DNA from: Crotophaga sulcirostris | Lineage: Eukaryota > Chordata > Aves > Cuculiformes > Crotophagidae | DNA: 64,000 nucleotides | Direction of reading: 5' to 3' | NCBI GenBank assembly: GCA_013397455.1 | Contig: VYZB01000024.1 | Span: 1,094,405 to 1,158,404 of the forward strand | Shown here: piece after piece, positions 12,136-27,000 of the stretch | How positions within the stretch are numbered: the first letter of the stretch is position 1 | Layout: each line of letters opens with the position of its first letter | Translations under genes and position numbers: made by a program | The notes under the pieces: model-generated | Seen by the model: only the letters and a program-made list of their open reading frames with translations | The model's database searches: none | What the model was told of the DNA's origin: nothing

Positions 12136-15064
12136 TTCACCATGGCAGGGGGATTGGAACTGGATGATCTTTAAGGTCCCTTCCAACCCAAACCAGGCCA
12201 TGATTCTATGATTCCATGACCTGGCTTGGCCGCTACATCGGGCTGAGAACAAGCCCAGTCTTGTGCTCCCCACACAGCCTGGATTTACCCCCCGTGGGTA
12301 GATCCGTGTTGGTTCGATGCAGCATGCTCACATTTTAAGGTTTAAGGACTTTTAAAGCACTGTCTTAAAAAAATAAAGTTAAAAGTGCGACTTTTCCAGG
12401 ATACACAGTTACAATCGGCAGATCTGAATCAGGTCATCAAACTTCTCGAAGATTCGGAGTCAGTAAGTAAGCTTTAATTCAGTTACACAGGTAGTAACGG
12501 GGCTTAGGAGAAAGTTTTAGGCAATTGCTTTAATACTTGCCTTAAATACACCAGATTGTGCTAGTGGCTGGTGCTACAGAGCACAAAGCTGAGGTGTTTG
12601 TTCTGGTATTTGAGCACTTCTTCTAAAGATGGTCATTGTAATAGAGAATGGTATCAGTGGTGGCTTTATATTAAGTATATATAGATAAAAGCCAGCACGT
12701 CCTCACACAGGACAAAAAAAAAGCAAAAGCATGTGCATATTAAAAAAAAAAAAAAGGCGTGCAAAATTTCTAGCTTATCTGGGAGTTTCTGAGTGCTGAA
12801 ACTTAGAGCTGGGAAGCAGAAATAGTTACTGAAAGTATGTCAGGAATTTCTGTAATTGCCCAAGTTAACTGCAAATATTTCTCCAGGAAGGTGATTTTAA
12901 AGGAAGGAGAAATATACGAAGTTCAGTGCTGAGGGGCAAGTAGGCACACAGGAGAGCATAATCTCATGGACTTCCAGAGACCGGTTTTATTCTCCACAAG
13001 ATCTGGCAAACTAAATTCAGCAAGGCATCAGTTATTTTTGATCTAAAACCCTAATAATTCATATTCTTAAAGGAAGAACTTGATTAAATATACCACATTT
13101 TAAGTTAATGCCCTACAGACAAGTAGTTCATGTCCTTTTTTTTCCACAGTTTGATACAGGGCTAATAGAATAAACTTGCTGAGTAAAGAAAAAATGTGCC
13201 AGATGATATTGTTTACTGCTTCTCTAGAGAGTATAAGATATATGATAAAATGCCCTTAGGATTGTGGGCTTGTAGACTCCTGACACAACTTTCTGGCCTG
13301 CCTCAAGTTGCAGTGCTCTTGCCCAGCATGGAGGTGCTCAGTAAAGCCAGAATGAATGCTCTGTGTCACTGACATCGTGCTGACATATTCTCACTTCTGC
13401 TGTTTTCAACTTCAGATTTGCAGACTGTTTCCTAGTGGTGGCAGAGCTCCACTCTAAACCACTTAGATCTACATTCTTATGCATTTATGTCACATGTGCC
13501 ATAGGGCTGGTTTTCTTAGTTGTCTTCCATGGAATCCCAAAGAATTAAGAGAAAAAACCTGCATATTTGAACAAAAGATTGAGTTTTAAAAAGCCTCTTC
13601 AGTTACAAGAGTGCAGACTCCGTAGTTAGAAATGAGACTTGATAAAGGAACTAATCCTACTGCAAAGTACTTTCAGAATTTCAATGTGTCTTGTGATTTT
13701 TTAATCTGGTTTCCACTTTCATTTAAACTTAAAAGGGGATAAACATAATCATTTAATGCTCTAAGACAAATTGCAATTAAAACCTGTTTTTCATTCTTTT
13801 ACTTAAGAAAGATTTGGAAAAAGAGCAGCTGAAAACTCTCAAGAAGGTAGTCAGCCGTTTTGAAAATGGCTTTGTATCCTTTTTGCCATGCTGTAGAATT
13901 CTAAAGTCATGGTGGTTTTTGTGGGATCATACTCTGACTTTTCAGCAAAGCCTTTTATGATGTGCTATGCTTCTACATAGAGAGCAGCGTTGATCCACAT
14001 ATGTTCTCATCGTTGGACTTGTGCACACACAGCCAAGGTTGGTTGGTGGGTTAGCAAGATTATTGGATTCTAGATTAATTTGCTACAAAACTCAGTAGAG
14101 GGATCTCACATGTACAGTGGTTGAAAGTGTTCAAAACTTAATTTGTGTGCTTTCAGCTCAGAATAAACAAGCATAATCATTGTCACTACTTAAGAAGCAG
14201 TAGGTAAAATATCAATGACTTCCAGTGAGGCGACATTTTAAGGAAAAATAAAGTCAGACTAATTTATCTGGAGCTTTTTTTTCATATTTACACTACAAAT
14301 TGAAATGCTTCCAATAATCAGAAGTACTAGGAAGGGTGTAGGCATATGGAAAAATGTGATTAATTTTGTACAGTTCAGCTAACTGCCAAAATGATTTAAG
14401 CTATCATGTTACTTCACAACTGAGTTGTGGCTCAGCACTTGCAAGCAGTTTCCATAAGTCAGTGTATTGGTAGTAACTTCTCAGTCTCAGTGTTCTGTTC
14501 AGTTTTGATCTTGTGGCTCTACCCTAAATTAAATAATCTCAATATGTGTTTGGGTCCAGATTTTCGAACATTGGTGAGCCACTTGGGACTAGAGTAGGAA
14601 ATAATTTAAATACCTCAAGGCTGTCTCTGAAGTTAGATGGGTAAATCTGACACCATGATGTAAAATCTTCTCATCTTATCTTTTTAGATATTCAGTGCTG
14701 AACTTCCTCTGAGTTCAGCTGATAAGAAAGCTAAATCAGATTTGCAGGAGTTGTACTTCTATAAAAGTAAGGCTGCTTTGAAAAGCCTAAGTATTGACTC
14801 ATGTGCTTCATTTTAGACATCTAACTTTGAAAGCATTGGTCTTGGTTTTTCTTGGTTCTGTCTTTGAAGTATGATGAATACAGTTTTCAATATTTTCTTC
14901 TGATTAATGCATAGCAGTACAAACAATCTGATTTCCTTAACTTTAAATTAAAAGCCTCTTGAGAATTTAGCACAAATAATTGAAATTCTTAACCTGTGTG
15001 CAGAAAAACTGAACGAACAAGAAGCTTTCACTGAGCCTTTATGTGAACTTATTAAATTATGTGG
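11920..15064 (+). CDS. CFAP69: CFAP69 exons 1-5 (residues 1-140)
   Basis: Exons: 11920-12072, 12400-12462, 13808-13873, 14688-14766, 15004-15064. Exon 1 encodes a disordered Ser/Pro/Arg-rich leader starting [10 protein letters not shown]. Exon 2 gives [12 protein letters not shown] and exon 3 [12 protein letters not shown], both clearly like the vertebrate CFAP69 N-terminus. Exon 5 ends CELIKLCG. Exons 3-4 are the least certain part: the exon 3 donor is the weak GTATCC, and exon 4 ([16 protein letters not shown]...) resembles the expected segment poorly. The phase nevertheless works, since the split AAA codon joins exon 4 to exon 5. Intron 1 contains a short CR1 tail. Intron 3 contains a copy of the repeat seen near 10.6 kb. 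Confidence 0.85.
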
Positions 15065-18000
15065 GTAAGTACTTCAGCCCTTCTTTTAGAGATTTAAACA
15101 GTGCTTCTTAACACGTTCATACATTTTCTAAGGCAACCAACATATCCATACAGCATCTCTCTACGGGGCATCTATATCTGCAAGTTATCTATTATATCAC
15201 CCTTCTTTTTCAGGAACTATGTTTTCTTTGTAATTTCTGTTGGCTTGAAGGTTTTTTTTGTTTTAGTAGTTCAGTATCTGTGGAGCTACGCATTACATCA
15301 TTCAAAACTGTAATTGGCCCCAGCTTGCTTGGAAGCAAGATTCCCCAAGGCATCTTATTGCCTAGAGAAAGTTGTTCTGGGGCTGCTGGCCTCAAAAGAT
15401 TCAGCAGCTAAGTCCTGCTGTGGTACATTTTGCTGTTTCAAACAAGGTCTGTAAGTGAGTTTAAAAACCTGAGGTGAAACAAAGACATTTTAATGCTTGA
15501 AGGTAAACTTTACATTACAAAATGACAAACCATATTGCAAAAGAGATAGAACCACAGCAAATAGAGAATTTGGGATTTACAATTAATTTTAAGACATTGC
15601 ATGAACTTGTGGGCATCTTCATTGTCATACGGTACTTTAAATTATTTGTGGATTAGAAATTAGGTGTTATCCACACCTCCTTGTTAGTCTTCTCCTCCTC
15701 AATAGTAATAGTAAAATTCCTTATGGAATGCTTGTAACTACAGTTCCTGTATTTAATTATAATTGGAGAGAATAAGAAAGAGAAAAATTATTCCAGGCAG
15801 CAAATGAGTCGCACAGCAAACCAGATATTCAAATAGGTTTTTACATAGCTTGCTCTCAGCTGTTAGGTTTAATAAACATTGAACTTCTCAGTTGAATCTT
15901 TTAGTTCCCTGAGCACCATCAGTTCTACTGCTTTGCTTTGCTGCCGCATAGTGGAGAATAAGAAAATGCATCACAAAGTTTCATTTTCTTCCGTGTTTGT
16001 TAGAAGCATGACAAAACTGAGAATGAGCATATTTTTTTTATAAATGTAGTTGTGAGTAAGGCTTTTCGTCTGTTATAGCAGTTCAGCAAGATTTTTTTTT
16101 TCTGCAATTAATATATTTTGGAAGATTGCACCTTTGGGTTTTACTTTAATTTTTTTTTTTTGGAAATTCCCAAACAATTCACTACTACTTCATATGGCAG
16201 AGACAAGCTGTTTTTTTTTGGAGGGCCTGTTATTTATATTTAAAATTTCCTTGCAAATACTAGAACTCCTGTAGTAAAATTTTCCACCATAACTGCTTCT
16301 GTTTATCTGTCTTCTTCCCACTTTTTTTTCATTTTTTTTTTCTTCATCACACCCACCCACCCACGCCCTGCATTTATTCCATTATTTGCCCTTTTTTTTT
16401 TTTTCTCTGACTGTGTTTACAGAGGTAAACCTACCGGAAAGCTGCTTGTACTTTTTTTTCTGCAGAGACCTTAGCATAATATTGTAATGTTTACTGTTAA
16501 AGAATTTTTAGTTTTTTTTTATTTATGTCATATTTGAGTATTTTGCAAATGTTATTGAACATTTCTTAATATTTTTTTTTTACAAATAAATTTGTCATTG
16601 GGCTACTTGGAGACAGTTTGTTGATTTTATTTTTTTTTTTTTCAAGAGACCTGCTCAGAGACATGACCTTTTTTTTTTCTACCTCTGCTCACATCTATGC
16701 ATAGTCTAGCTCAGTAATAGCCTGATAGTGCCTAGGTTCCAGGATTTAATCTTCCACATTTAAATAATATTTTTTTATTCAGTATTTCTTATTACACTAA
16801 ATACAAATTATAAAAATGTTATCTATGAACATGTATCACTAATTGCCAAAACGTAATTGCCAGATTATGGAACTGGAATTTTGAGTGTAGAATCAGCTTT
16901 GCAAATAATGTATTTATCCTTATTTGCAAAAAAATGTCAAGGAAGAACTTTTCAGCTTTTCTGATTACTTGATTGAGGTGTTATTCTGCAATGTTTTAAG
17001 CATAGCTGTAGATTGTTTTGATTTCATTTTGCAGGTTACCATTTCATAAAAGGAAATTCTCTGATGAAGTAAACTATTCCGTCACAATTTCAAAATCCAT
17101 TGCACAACTGGGTGAGTCTAAACTGATATGCTATAATAAAATTATTCTTATTATGCCATAAAATTAACTGTATTATTAGTGTGGTTGTAATTGCTTGTTA
17201 CCTCCTTAGTAAATGTAAGTAATTTCTTTCAATTATTCACTGTCGTCTGTGCTTTTAGTATTAGAAACCATTCTTGTTTTGCTGTGCAGCTAACTGCAGA
17301 TTAGCCAGCAGGATTACCTATTTGCCAATGTCAGAAGCTACATGAGATAGCTTTATCAGTACAGCTGAAGAACTACTAAACCTGTCTGTAGCCTATTTCA
17401 TTTCATTTTGCTCTGAGAAATTGGGGTATTGCAATAAACGCTGAAGCCTGGGGTAAGGGGAGCATATATCCTTCCTGCTTCTTTGAAACCAAATGGAAGA
17501 AACAAGTGAGAAACAATAACTCCTGACTCAGCTCAAACCTTCAAAACTCAAAAGCATGAGACTTATCACCTACAAAGGCAAAACACAGCAAGTCAGTTTA
17601 GTGCCATGCCTTCGTAGGGGTAACAGTTTCTGACTTCAGCCTCCGGCTGCATTTGAGCCATGAGCTTCTGTCTCTCAGAAATCTGTTTTAAGAGGACTGT
17701 CGAAGAAAAGGTGTCAAAATCGTGTCTTAATGTCACTGGACCTCTTAGCACCAAAATTTCTTTTTATGACCTTGCATGTCATATTTGTGATTTTCAAAGA
17801 TAGTATTGCAAGCACAGTAGGTCAAAAAGGATTCAGAATGAAGCAGAAGTGGTATGTCAGCTCACTTAATGGTAAGATTTAAATGGTTAAAGAGGTAGCA
17901 CAATCAGCCTGTCACACATGAAAAAAAGATTATCCTTGAAATGAGTGAGAATTTTTTTTTTTTAGAAGTCTGTGTCCACAGGTCCAAGTAGAAAGCAGAA

Positions 18001-21000
18001 TGTCCCCCTTGTTTCACATAGTTCCAAACTCTCTTTACAGTAGAGACACTAAAATCTAAAAGATTATTTATGTTATCCACTAGTAACTCTCAATGGAATT
18101 CTCTTTATCTTGTGGAAAGGGATCTCTTTCTATGCTCCCTTTATGTCATATCACGTCTGCTACAAGAAGAGTTTCTGACATAGTAACGATGACAACAGCC
18201 TAGCATAGTAGCTTTCTTCTGTATTCCATGAGTTCTGGAATAACATCCAGTCTCTTATAAGGGTTTGTAGCCACAAAGCAGAAGAGGTCACTTTTTGATT
18301 AACATTGTGTTACTCCTCCAAGACCCTTTGTCTTCCTCAGTGTGGGAGTCCCTGTCCCTTAATTATTTTGTAGTCAAATTTGCATGACATGACAGATTTG
18401 GAGGGGTTATGACCAAAGGAAACACTAAGTATTTTTTTTAAAAGCACTAAGATTACTTTCTAAAAAAGTTATTCACTTTGTAATTTACATTTTCTTTCTG
18501 TTTCTGGCAGGTTATTTGATGAGGGTGCCAAGCTCTCAAGTTAGAATACAAATCTGTAAGTGTATTGTCAGCTTTTATAATATGGAGCTACCAAGAAAAC
18601 TGCTTTCAGGTAAAGCACATTATTTTCAAGTGCCACAAGAAATAAAGTGTTCATGATCCAAGCAACTTTGAAATGGCTCTTTTAAATAGCTATGGATTAT
18701 TTTTTTGTTTAAAACTGTAGCTACTGTATCTCAAATATATAAGACTGGCAAACGTGCAATAAACATGTTTTTATAGAAATACACACTCAAATCTGAAATT
18801 AGTTCATCAATGTACAAGGATTGTGAAGTGATGACAAATTCTCCAAAACATGGATAATGGTGGAAGAAAGAATAGTTAGGATCAGAATTATAAGAATTAT
18901 AAGAAGGGAAATGTAATTTTCAACTTTGTATGTGCTACCTGGAGAGAAGCAGCTCTCTTTCATTTGTATTGCTTGTGGAGGATAGGTCTGAGCCCATTTA
19001 AATTTGTTTGAGTTTGTATTATATGGATGCACATAGGCTTAGAGTAAATTGTATGACTTATCTCTGCAGAAAGAGTCTGATGATGCCTGCATGTGAGCTC
19101 AAGTGTGATCCTCTGGTATTATAGACTGCCATGCAAACAATCATCAGAACCCACTGCTGTTTATTCCTTTGCCAGATAACAGCCTCTGGCACCATCATAA
19201 GGGTCAAAGTCAGTCATAGACACCTCCTAGAGGGGCACAGGATCACATGCTGTGAGACAGCACTAGATTTATAGGCAGCCAAGCTGCAGATGAGCACTGT
19301 CACAGTGTGGATCCAGGGCACAGGTGAGGGAGCGTGCTGGATGTCAATGTGCTTCTTTGCTGTGTTCCTACAGGGTGGCAGTAGTTCCTGTGCCCTCTTG
19401 CTATTTTTCACTTATTGTAGGAGGCCTAAAGAAGCTGCAGCTGCAACATCCCTCACTAAATGCTGGAAATACAAAAGTATATAAATCTGGTTTTACTTTA
19501 CAAATAAAACTCAAATCCTGCAAGAAGCTATTTGTGCATTTAGTTGTGTATCTGTAAATAGTTCCATTAAGATAAGTGAACATTAAATATTGAGAGATTA
19601 TATTCTTCTCCTCCAGATTTAGAAAATAAGATGTTCTCTCAAAAATGAAGATTGTATTTCAGTCTGATTTTTTTAAGTCAAATTCTTCACCTCTAAGCAT
19701 ATATGGAAATCTTCCCAAAGTCTGATCTTGCAGTGTTCTCTTACCTATAAAGTAATACCAACTTAGATGTTCTCAGAGTTTATCCTTAGTTACAAATTGT
19801 TTCACCACATGCTTTATCCTGCATTTCATGTCATTTGGTGTATACATTTTTAAGCTAATTAAGATAAACTTTACTTTCATGAGTGAGCATTTATAAATAT
19901 AGATTTCTTTTCTCAATGCTTCCCCTACCCCTAATTCAGTAATGAAATACAGTTTTGCATATGCATGGGCAAAAGTAAAAAAAAACAGGGACACATTTGA
20001 AAGTCAATCAAAGGTTGGGTTCACACATTTTAAGTAATATGGTAATAAAAGGCATTAATTCCTTGGTGAATAGGCTACAAAAGAGAACTAGGTCCTGAGC
20101 CAACAACATATTGCATGACCTGAAGAAGGTTTTGACCTCTCTATAACCGTGTTTGTTCCTTCATTCGGTAAATTCTAGGAAGCAATTAATCTGTTTATAT
20201 AGCATTCTAGTCTTCTTGAGAGTAAGTCTGTTGGTTCTGCTTTAGGCTATGTTAATATTCAAATATAAGAAAACCAGCTCTTGTTGTTTATTAGATTTTC
20301 TTTAATTGGTTTTAGGCCTAAAGAAATATGATACTTGATTCCCAATCCTTTCTTGAGAAAGGATGAATATTCTGTGAAGTGACCAAAATTCTGAACATTT
20401 ACTGCATTATGACTGAAGTATTGTATGTGCAGGTTACCAGCCAGTAAGTGCAAACTATAAAATTCAGATGGCTGAATTAGGCGGATTAGCAGAAACCCTC
20501 GTTTTGTCACTAGCATTAGTTGAAAATCAACTTACTGAGAAGTTGTGGGTACTTAAAGCTCTCCAGCATCTCTCCAGCTCTGGTGAGTACAAACTATTCT
20601 TTCAACAACCTCATTACCTTTGATCTTAGATCATTTGTTCTCTGAACATGCCCAAAACAATTACTGGCCTACAGGGAACTAATTATTCAGATTTTCATAA
20701 TTTCAGGAGTAAATTGCAGACTTATGATGAAGGCCCGAGCAGCCAGCAGGCTCTGTTTGTATCTAAATGGTGTTGATCCCTCAGGACAACTGCTGTTCCG
20801 CTCCTCAGAAATCCTATGGAACCTGTTAGAAAACAGCTCAAAAGAAGAAGTTGTTAATCAGCTCAGTAGCTTGGAATGTGTATAGTAAGTACAGGATAAC
20901 ATTTTGTGAATCAATATTGTAATTTTGGAGACATCGAAAACATTGCTGTTGTGTAGCATTTTATTTGAAAATAAGCAAGAGAAAATGCAAAAGGGGAATG

Positions 21001-24000
21001 GAGTTCTCTCATTAAGTCCTCATTAAGTTTTTGGTATTAGCACATCTGATTCTCCAAAATGGAAGCTGTACTGGATCAGATCTCATGGCCAAGCAGCCAG
21101 TGATTTAGACTCCTCAGCCATCTGTTTCACTTTCAGCAGGTTAGATAGCACTATAGTCTGTGAGATGCCTGGAAATGATACAAGGTATGAGAGTTGCCTG
21201 CCAGGTAGCTTACAAACTCAGTGGCCAGGGTCCAACTAACAGCACATCCAGTCAACTTCGAAACTATTTCATTGTCAAGCCTCTCTCTATTTCATCAACA
21301 CTGCAATCCAACACCACTTAGTTCTGTTACAGGGCAAGAGGGAGATCAAGGTGCTCTGCTGCAGAGTGCAAGAGACAGAGCCCTATCTATTGCTTTGTAT
21401 GATGAAAATTTTAATTGCACCATTTTCAAGCTCACACGTTAGGCTTCGCAGGCCAGTATTACTGCACTGTTGAAAATTAGTAGGAACTTCTGTGCTGTGA
21501 TACACAAGACAGTTCTAGATCCTATGCCAGAGTAAGTAACAGGTTCTCCCTTATTGAGTTACACATCATTTCTTCTTTATAATCATTCAACAACATCCAG
21601 TTTCATGCTTGAATAAATACTATGTCTTTCTATTAATTAATTATAATAAATGCAGTGAAAGGTGCAATTTGTAATACATGCACCTTGTGTAAATGCTTAA
21701 ATTGGATGTCTACTGGTACACATAAGAATCCATTGGATAATAAAGTTTTAAGTTATTTCTCTTGCAGTTAAACCCTAAGGCTTTGATAAGTATAGTGCTG
21801 AATGAGAATTCATATACCTAGAGCTGTCTAAAACTAGAATATGAAAAGAAAAAGTAAAATGCATTTCACTTTCTTTTAAGTGCTTTGAAAGAAGTATTTG
21901 TAGATCTTCTCATGCATGGTTTCCGGCATTGTGATCGTCAGCTACGGAATGACCTCTTGGTGATTGCCACATTACTAGCTGAAAATCCTGCAGCACCTAT
22001 GATTGTAAGTATAGTTATATTCCAGAGACTAATAACTTCTCCTATTATATACTCAGTATTTTTTACCATTAGAATTCTGATATTTTTTTTACTCTATCTC
22101 CAGTGTTTTGCTCTTTCTTAGATTTGCTGAGCAAGAAACGATTTTTCTTCCTTCAATTACCTTTACCTCAGAGACTTGAAATCTGTATGTCATTGGCCTG
22201 GAGTACTAATGTCAACCTTATTTAATACTTAGAAAATTACACCAATGCTGTTCATGTGCAATCGTTAATGCTAACTCCTGTATTCTTGCACAGATTCTCA
22301 GATGTGCTATGCTGTTACAATGAGTTTTGCACTAAATCTTATTTGTTATTTGAAGATGTAGGAGTAGATGACCCAAATTCAACTGAAGTATCTGTGCCTC
22401 ATCACTAGGAACAGGAAGCGTCCTCCAAAAATCAACTCAGAAGCTCTAAATAAGATGCTGACAAAATAATTACTTGGATCCAGTTAATGAGGCATATAAA
22501 TTCTTTCTAAGTCTAGGTCACATAAATGTAATCCAGAATGCACTATGAAGACTTGCCTGAAAAGCAGATGACTCATTCTTCTGTAATATTTCAGATTTTT
22601 TATGAGGGAACTGTAGAGAAGTTAACTTTTTATAGTTAAGATTCTTTTACTCTTTTGTTTTACAGTTGATATTTAGAACTTTAAATGAAGTTGTGACATG
22701 CACAATGAATAGTTAAGGAATCTAATTCCGGTAGATCTACTGGCTGTTCAGTTTTTTTTTATTTTTAGGGAATTCATTTCTACATGAGTAGAAGTTTCCA
22801 AATTGGCTGTGTTTTTTTTTGGATTTTATAGTGTGCAATGAAGATAACAGATTTTTTCATTCAAGTGTTCCTTTTTTTTCCTAACTATTATGAAATGTCT
22901 GTTATACTACTGCAGCAACATATTTCTTGTCTAAAACATTCAAATTGTTTATCTGGCTGTGGAAAAGGGCAGGTTTTTCCTACAAGATAAATAACCAGGA
23001 CACATTATTTGAATTCCTTACGCTACAAGGAAGAAAAATGGTTTCAATGCAAGGAAAAATTGAAAATGTTTTGATTTAAATTCTGTATTGTCAGCCTCCC
23101 TAGGGATTTGACTTCATCTGTGGAGATAAGGTATAAAGTATAAATATCAGGTAGACAAAAACATTAACATTACCATTGAATCCTGCCTTGTAGATAACAC
23201 CAGAGAAATTTTCATCACAACATTCTCTTTTTTCCTTAGTATACTATCCAAGCAACTTTAGAAAACTGAGTCTTGTGTTTAACATAATTCAGAAATCAGC
23301 ACAGGAGCCTGAAACTTGAAAAAGAAAATAATTCTCACCAGAAGTAAAATGGAAAATATATGTAAAGTTTTTCATTATATTAATTATGATTCTCTCTGTG
23401 TTAGAACAAAATTTTTTTTTTGGCAATTGCTTACTAGTTTCCATGAGAATTTTTTGCTGTATTATTCGTAATTTTTTTTACAGTTGTAAGTTTTAATATT
23501 GTTTTTTATTTAACAACTTTGCAGTGGCTTTTTACAGAGAATATAGATACCACAGAGACAAAAACTAATGCACAATATAGATGTGTACTTCAATGTTTTC
23601 TTTAAAATTACTTTTGCTGTATTTCTCTGATTGTTACAATCATTTTGATGTACGCTAACTTCCAGAGACAGGCTGAACAAATCTGATCCCAGCTTTTTGG
23701 GGATGCATCTCAAAAGTTGCTGCAAAACTAATAGAACTGTTTGATTCTGTGGGGATCTCTATTTAGTGTTATGTGAGCTCTGCTCGTGTTGGGAACTGGT
23801 GAGAAACTCTGTGGTGGCTTGCTGGATTACTGAGGCCAAGCTAATGTATTTTATTGCTCAAGAAGAGCTATGTCCTGGTAACCATGGCTTCTAATCACCT
23901 CAGAAACAAAGCTCTTTTGCCTTTAGTGTGCTTCATAGATCCCCCTGGCCTTTTTTTTTTCTATAGTTATGTTAGATATAATTATCCTTCTGTTAGCTCT

Positions 24001-27000
24001 TTAGGAGCTGTTTTTTTTTAGATTTTATTTTCTGAATGCTTACTATGTAGTATTTTTAAATGCATTTTGCTTTTTTTTTCAGTTTTCATGTGTTTACTTG
24101 TAAGTGCATTGAAGTTGTGTAGTAGTGCACTTTTTTTTTCAACTGAAGGGGCAAAATTGTATGTACTGATGACCCTAACATATAAACTTACACATGCATA
24201 AATGCATTTTAAAAACCACAGCTCTAACAGTACTAAGAATCCGAGTTTCTTGTATGGTAGGTTATAGTAGTGAATAAGTGTTTGGGACTTCTCCATACAA
24301 GTTCAGATTTGTACTGAATGAGGCATGGGTTTAACTAATTGCACCCTTAGGACTGTACTTACTTAGTATTGTACAATGTCCAAATGGTTGATCTCTTTGA
24401 TAAAATTCTGATTATTCTGCCATAGGAATACATACATTAGGCTCTGTGTTCTGAAGAAAAAAGCAAAACTAAAATTAAATCATAATTATTAATTTCGCTG
24501 CAATTTTATTTAATTAATGTATGTTTTTAAATGCCTACTAGGAAAGTGGATTTACAAAGCTGTTGATAGTACTTGCAACATTTACTGAAGGTAAGAGATT
24601 TCATACTGCATAATTACATTTGTTTTACTTATAATGATGATTTTTTTGTAACTTCCCTACAATTTTCTTTACAGTTAAAATTACCAATCCCTTGATTAAA
24701 GGTCTTAAACTTACCTACTCTTATGAAGACTTTGAGATGAAGAAGTTACTGTTTAATGTAATAGGAATCTTATCTAAAGACCCATGTGCTGCACAGGTAA
24801 GTTTTAACAGACCATAAGATACAGTAAGCAAAAAAAAGAAAAAGGAGATCAAAAGAATCACAGAAATATTATTTACCTGTTCATCTGGCATAGTCCATTA
24901 GACTGAAATCAGCTGTTCTCCAAATCAAGAATTCATACGTAGCCTCAGATCAAGTCCCGCTGTTTGAAAGAAGCATACCATTTCTATTTTAGAAACATTA
25001 TGAACCTAGACTGTGCTAGAAAAAATAGCTGACAAGTGACTGCAAATTATTATTGAAATACATGTGAAGAACGTAGCAATAAAGTTTAACAAACCACAGT
25101 CTGTGGGAACGCTACAGAACACGAACAGATTTTGTCTGTACTTGTAGCGTTCATTAAATACTTTCTCAAAAAGAAATAATTTTCTTAGTGTAGGACAGAT
25201 GAAGTTGACTCACTGCTTCAGATTTGTCTTATTTGTATGTGAAACTTGTAAGCTATGTTGCTTTCTCTTTGTCTTGACTCTGCAGCTTCTCAGTGAAAAT
25301 GATGTGATGCCGGCTTTGCTTTATTATGTAAAACCAAATCAAAAGCCTGGATTTTGTGACTGGTCTGCTGCCCAATATGAAGAATTACAGCTTCATGCAA
25401 TTGCTATTTTAGCTTCAGTGGCTCCCTTGTTAGTAGATAAATATTTGTCCTGCCAAGCGAATACTCTTCTCCTTGTGTTTCTAGAATGGTGTGTAGGCCA
25501 AGGTCAGTAGATGCTCATGGCTTTCATCCACAGTAACCTCAAAACACAACTCAACTGGACTTGCTTTCTTAGACAGGGAGGACAAATGTAAAACTCATGA
25601 AGTTAAAATGATTCATTCTTTTTCAATAGGTCATTTAGGAGACTAATCTTTCTAAAAAAACAACCATAATATTTTTTTCTGCTGAAGGATAAGCTGGTGC
25701 CCCATTCCCTGACTACTGCTATGTTGATATTCCTTCAGTTGTGTGCACAGCCACACATCTCTACTGCCCCTGGATTGAGCTAATCAGATACACTTATTGT
25801 GGCAACGTCTAAACAGTAATTCCTGCCATGAGGCAGGATGCATTCACTCAGAGTTAGAGCTGTACAAAATAAGACAGCTCCAGACTCAAGCTGGCTGGTG
25901 GCCATCAGCTAAGAGTTTGGACTAAGAAAAAAGATAACTAACTGCACCCAGTTTCATGGTCTGGTTTTCTGAGGATGGATAGTTTTCATCATAACATTGA
26001 TAAGTTTTCCTAGGAAGAACTTTTCAGTGGGGTCTAAAGGAGATCTAAAGGTTGATATTACATGTCATGCTAGAGAAGATACTTTGAGTTTTGAAGACTG
26101 CTTATTAACCTGTAATGTTAAAAAGAAATCGTTGTAATAATTTTAAAAGTTCACCAAAATCATACCTTTCTTATTAATGTAATAATTATAGCCCTACACA
26201 GAAATGCCTATTACTAGATGGCTTTAAACAAGAAGCCTTTCTAACATTAAGGAGGGTTGTTTGGTTTTAGCTTACTTACACTGACAAGCTGTTTTTTTGT
26301 TTCCTGAGCACATCACTATTATGAACATACACAGTCTGCCAAAAAGAATATTTGTTGTCATTGCTCCACAGATCCTTTCTTTGGTCAAGGTAACAGTTTC
26401 CATGGAACAGGTGGTCGTGGCAACAAACTTGCACAAATGCGCTATAGCCTGAGAGTGCTGAGATCTGTTGTGTCCCTTTATGATGATGGAGTGAACCTTA
26501 ACTTGCGTGACCAGGGAGCAATTAGCCAGCTACTGGGTAAAGCACAATTTCTATTGCTGTACTTAACTCAGTACATTTCTGTTGACACTAAGGATATTCA
26601 TGCTTTTTTATGTGCTGTGATTTTTGTATGTTACTGCTTTGCCTGCTGAAAAACTAAAAAAAAAAAACTAAAACAATTAATCCAAGATGTGATTGATTTT
26701 ATTTTTAATTTTGTTGCACTTTAACACACAGAATTAAAGGAATTAAGCAAAACAGACAGTTGTAAAAGCCTAGGTGTATCATTTCAGATTGAAAGCTGCC
26801 TCTTCTCTCTTTTTTATTATATTGCATTTGTTACATCTTATTTTCATTGTGGTAGCCCCAAGGAACACCTGCCATGTCTTGTCCTACCTAAGTCCGTTAT
26901 GGTGTCACATTCCACAACTCCTCTTTTTTTAAAGTAGAATAAAATTAATAACACTATACTCTTATATGAATAACATTATGAAGAATAAAAGCAGAATAAA

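Noticed and set aside
11470..12174. 234-codon plus-strand ORF covering CFAP69 exon 1
   Set aside because: Only 11920-12072 is coding. The 5' part is antisense CR1 and the 3' part is intron with a CR1 tail; the length reflects GC-rich sequence with few stops.
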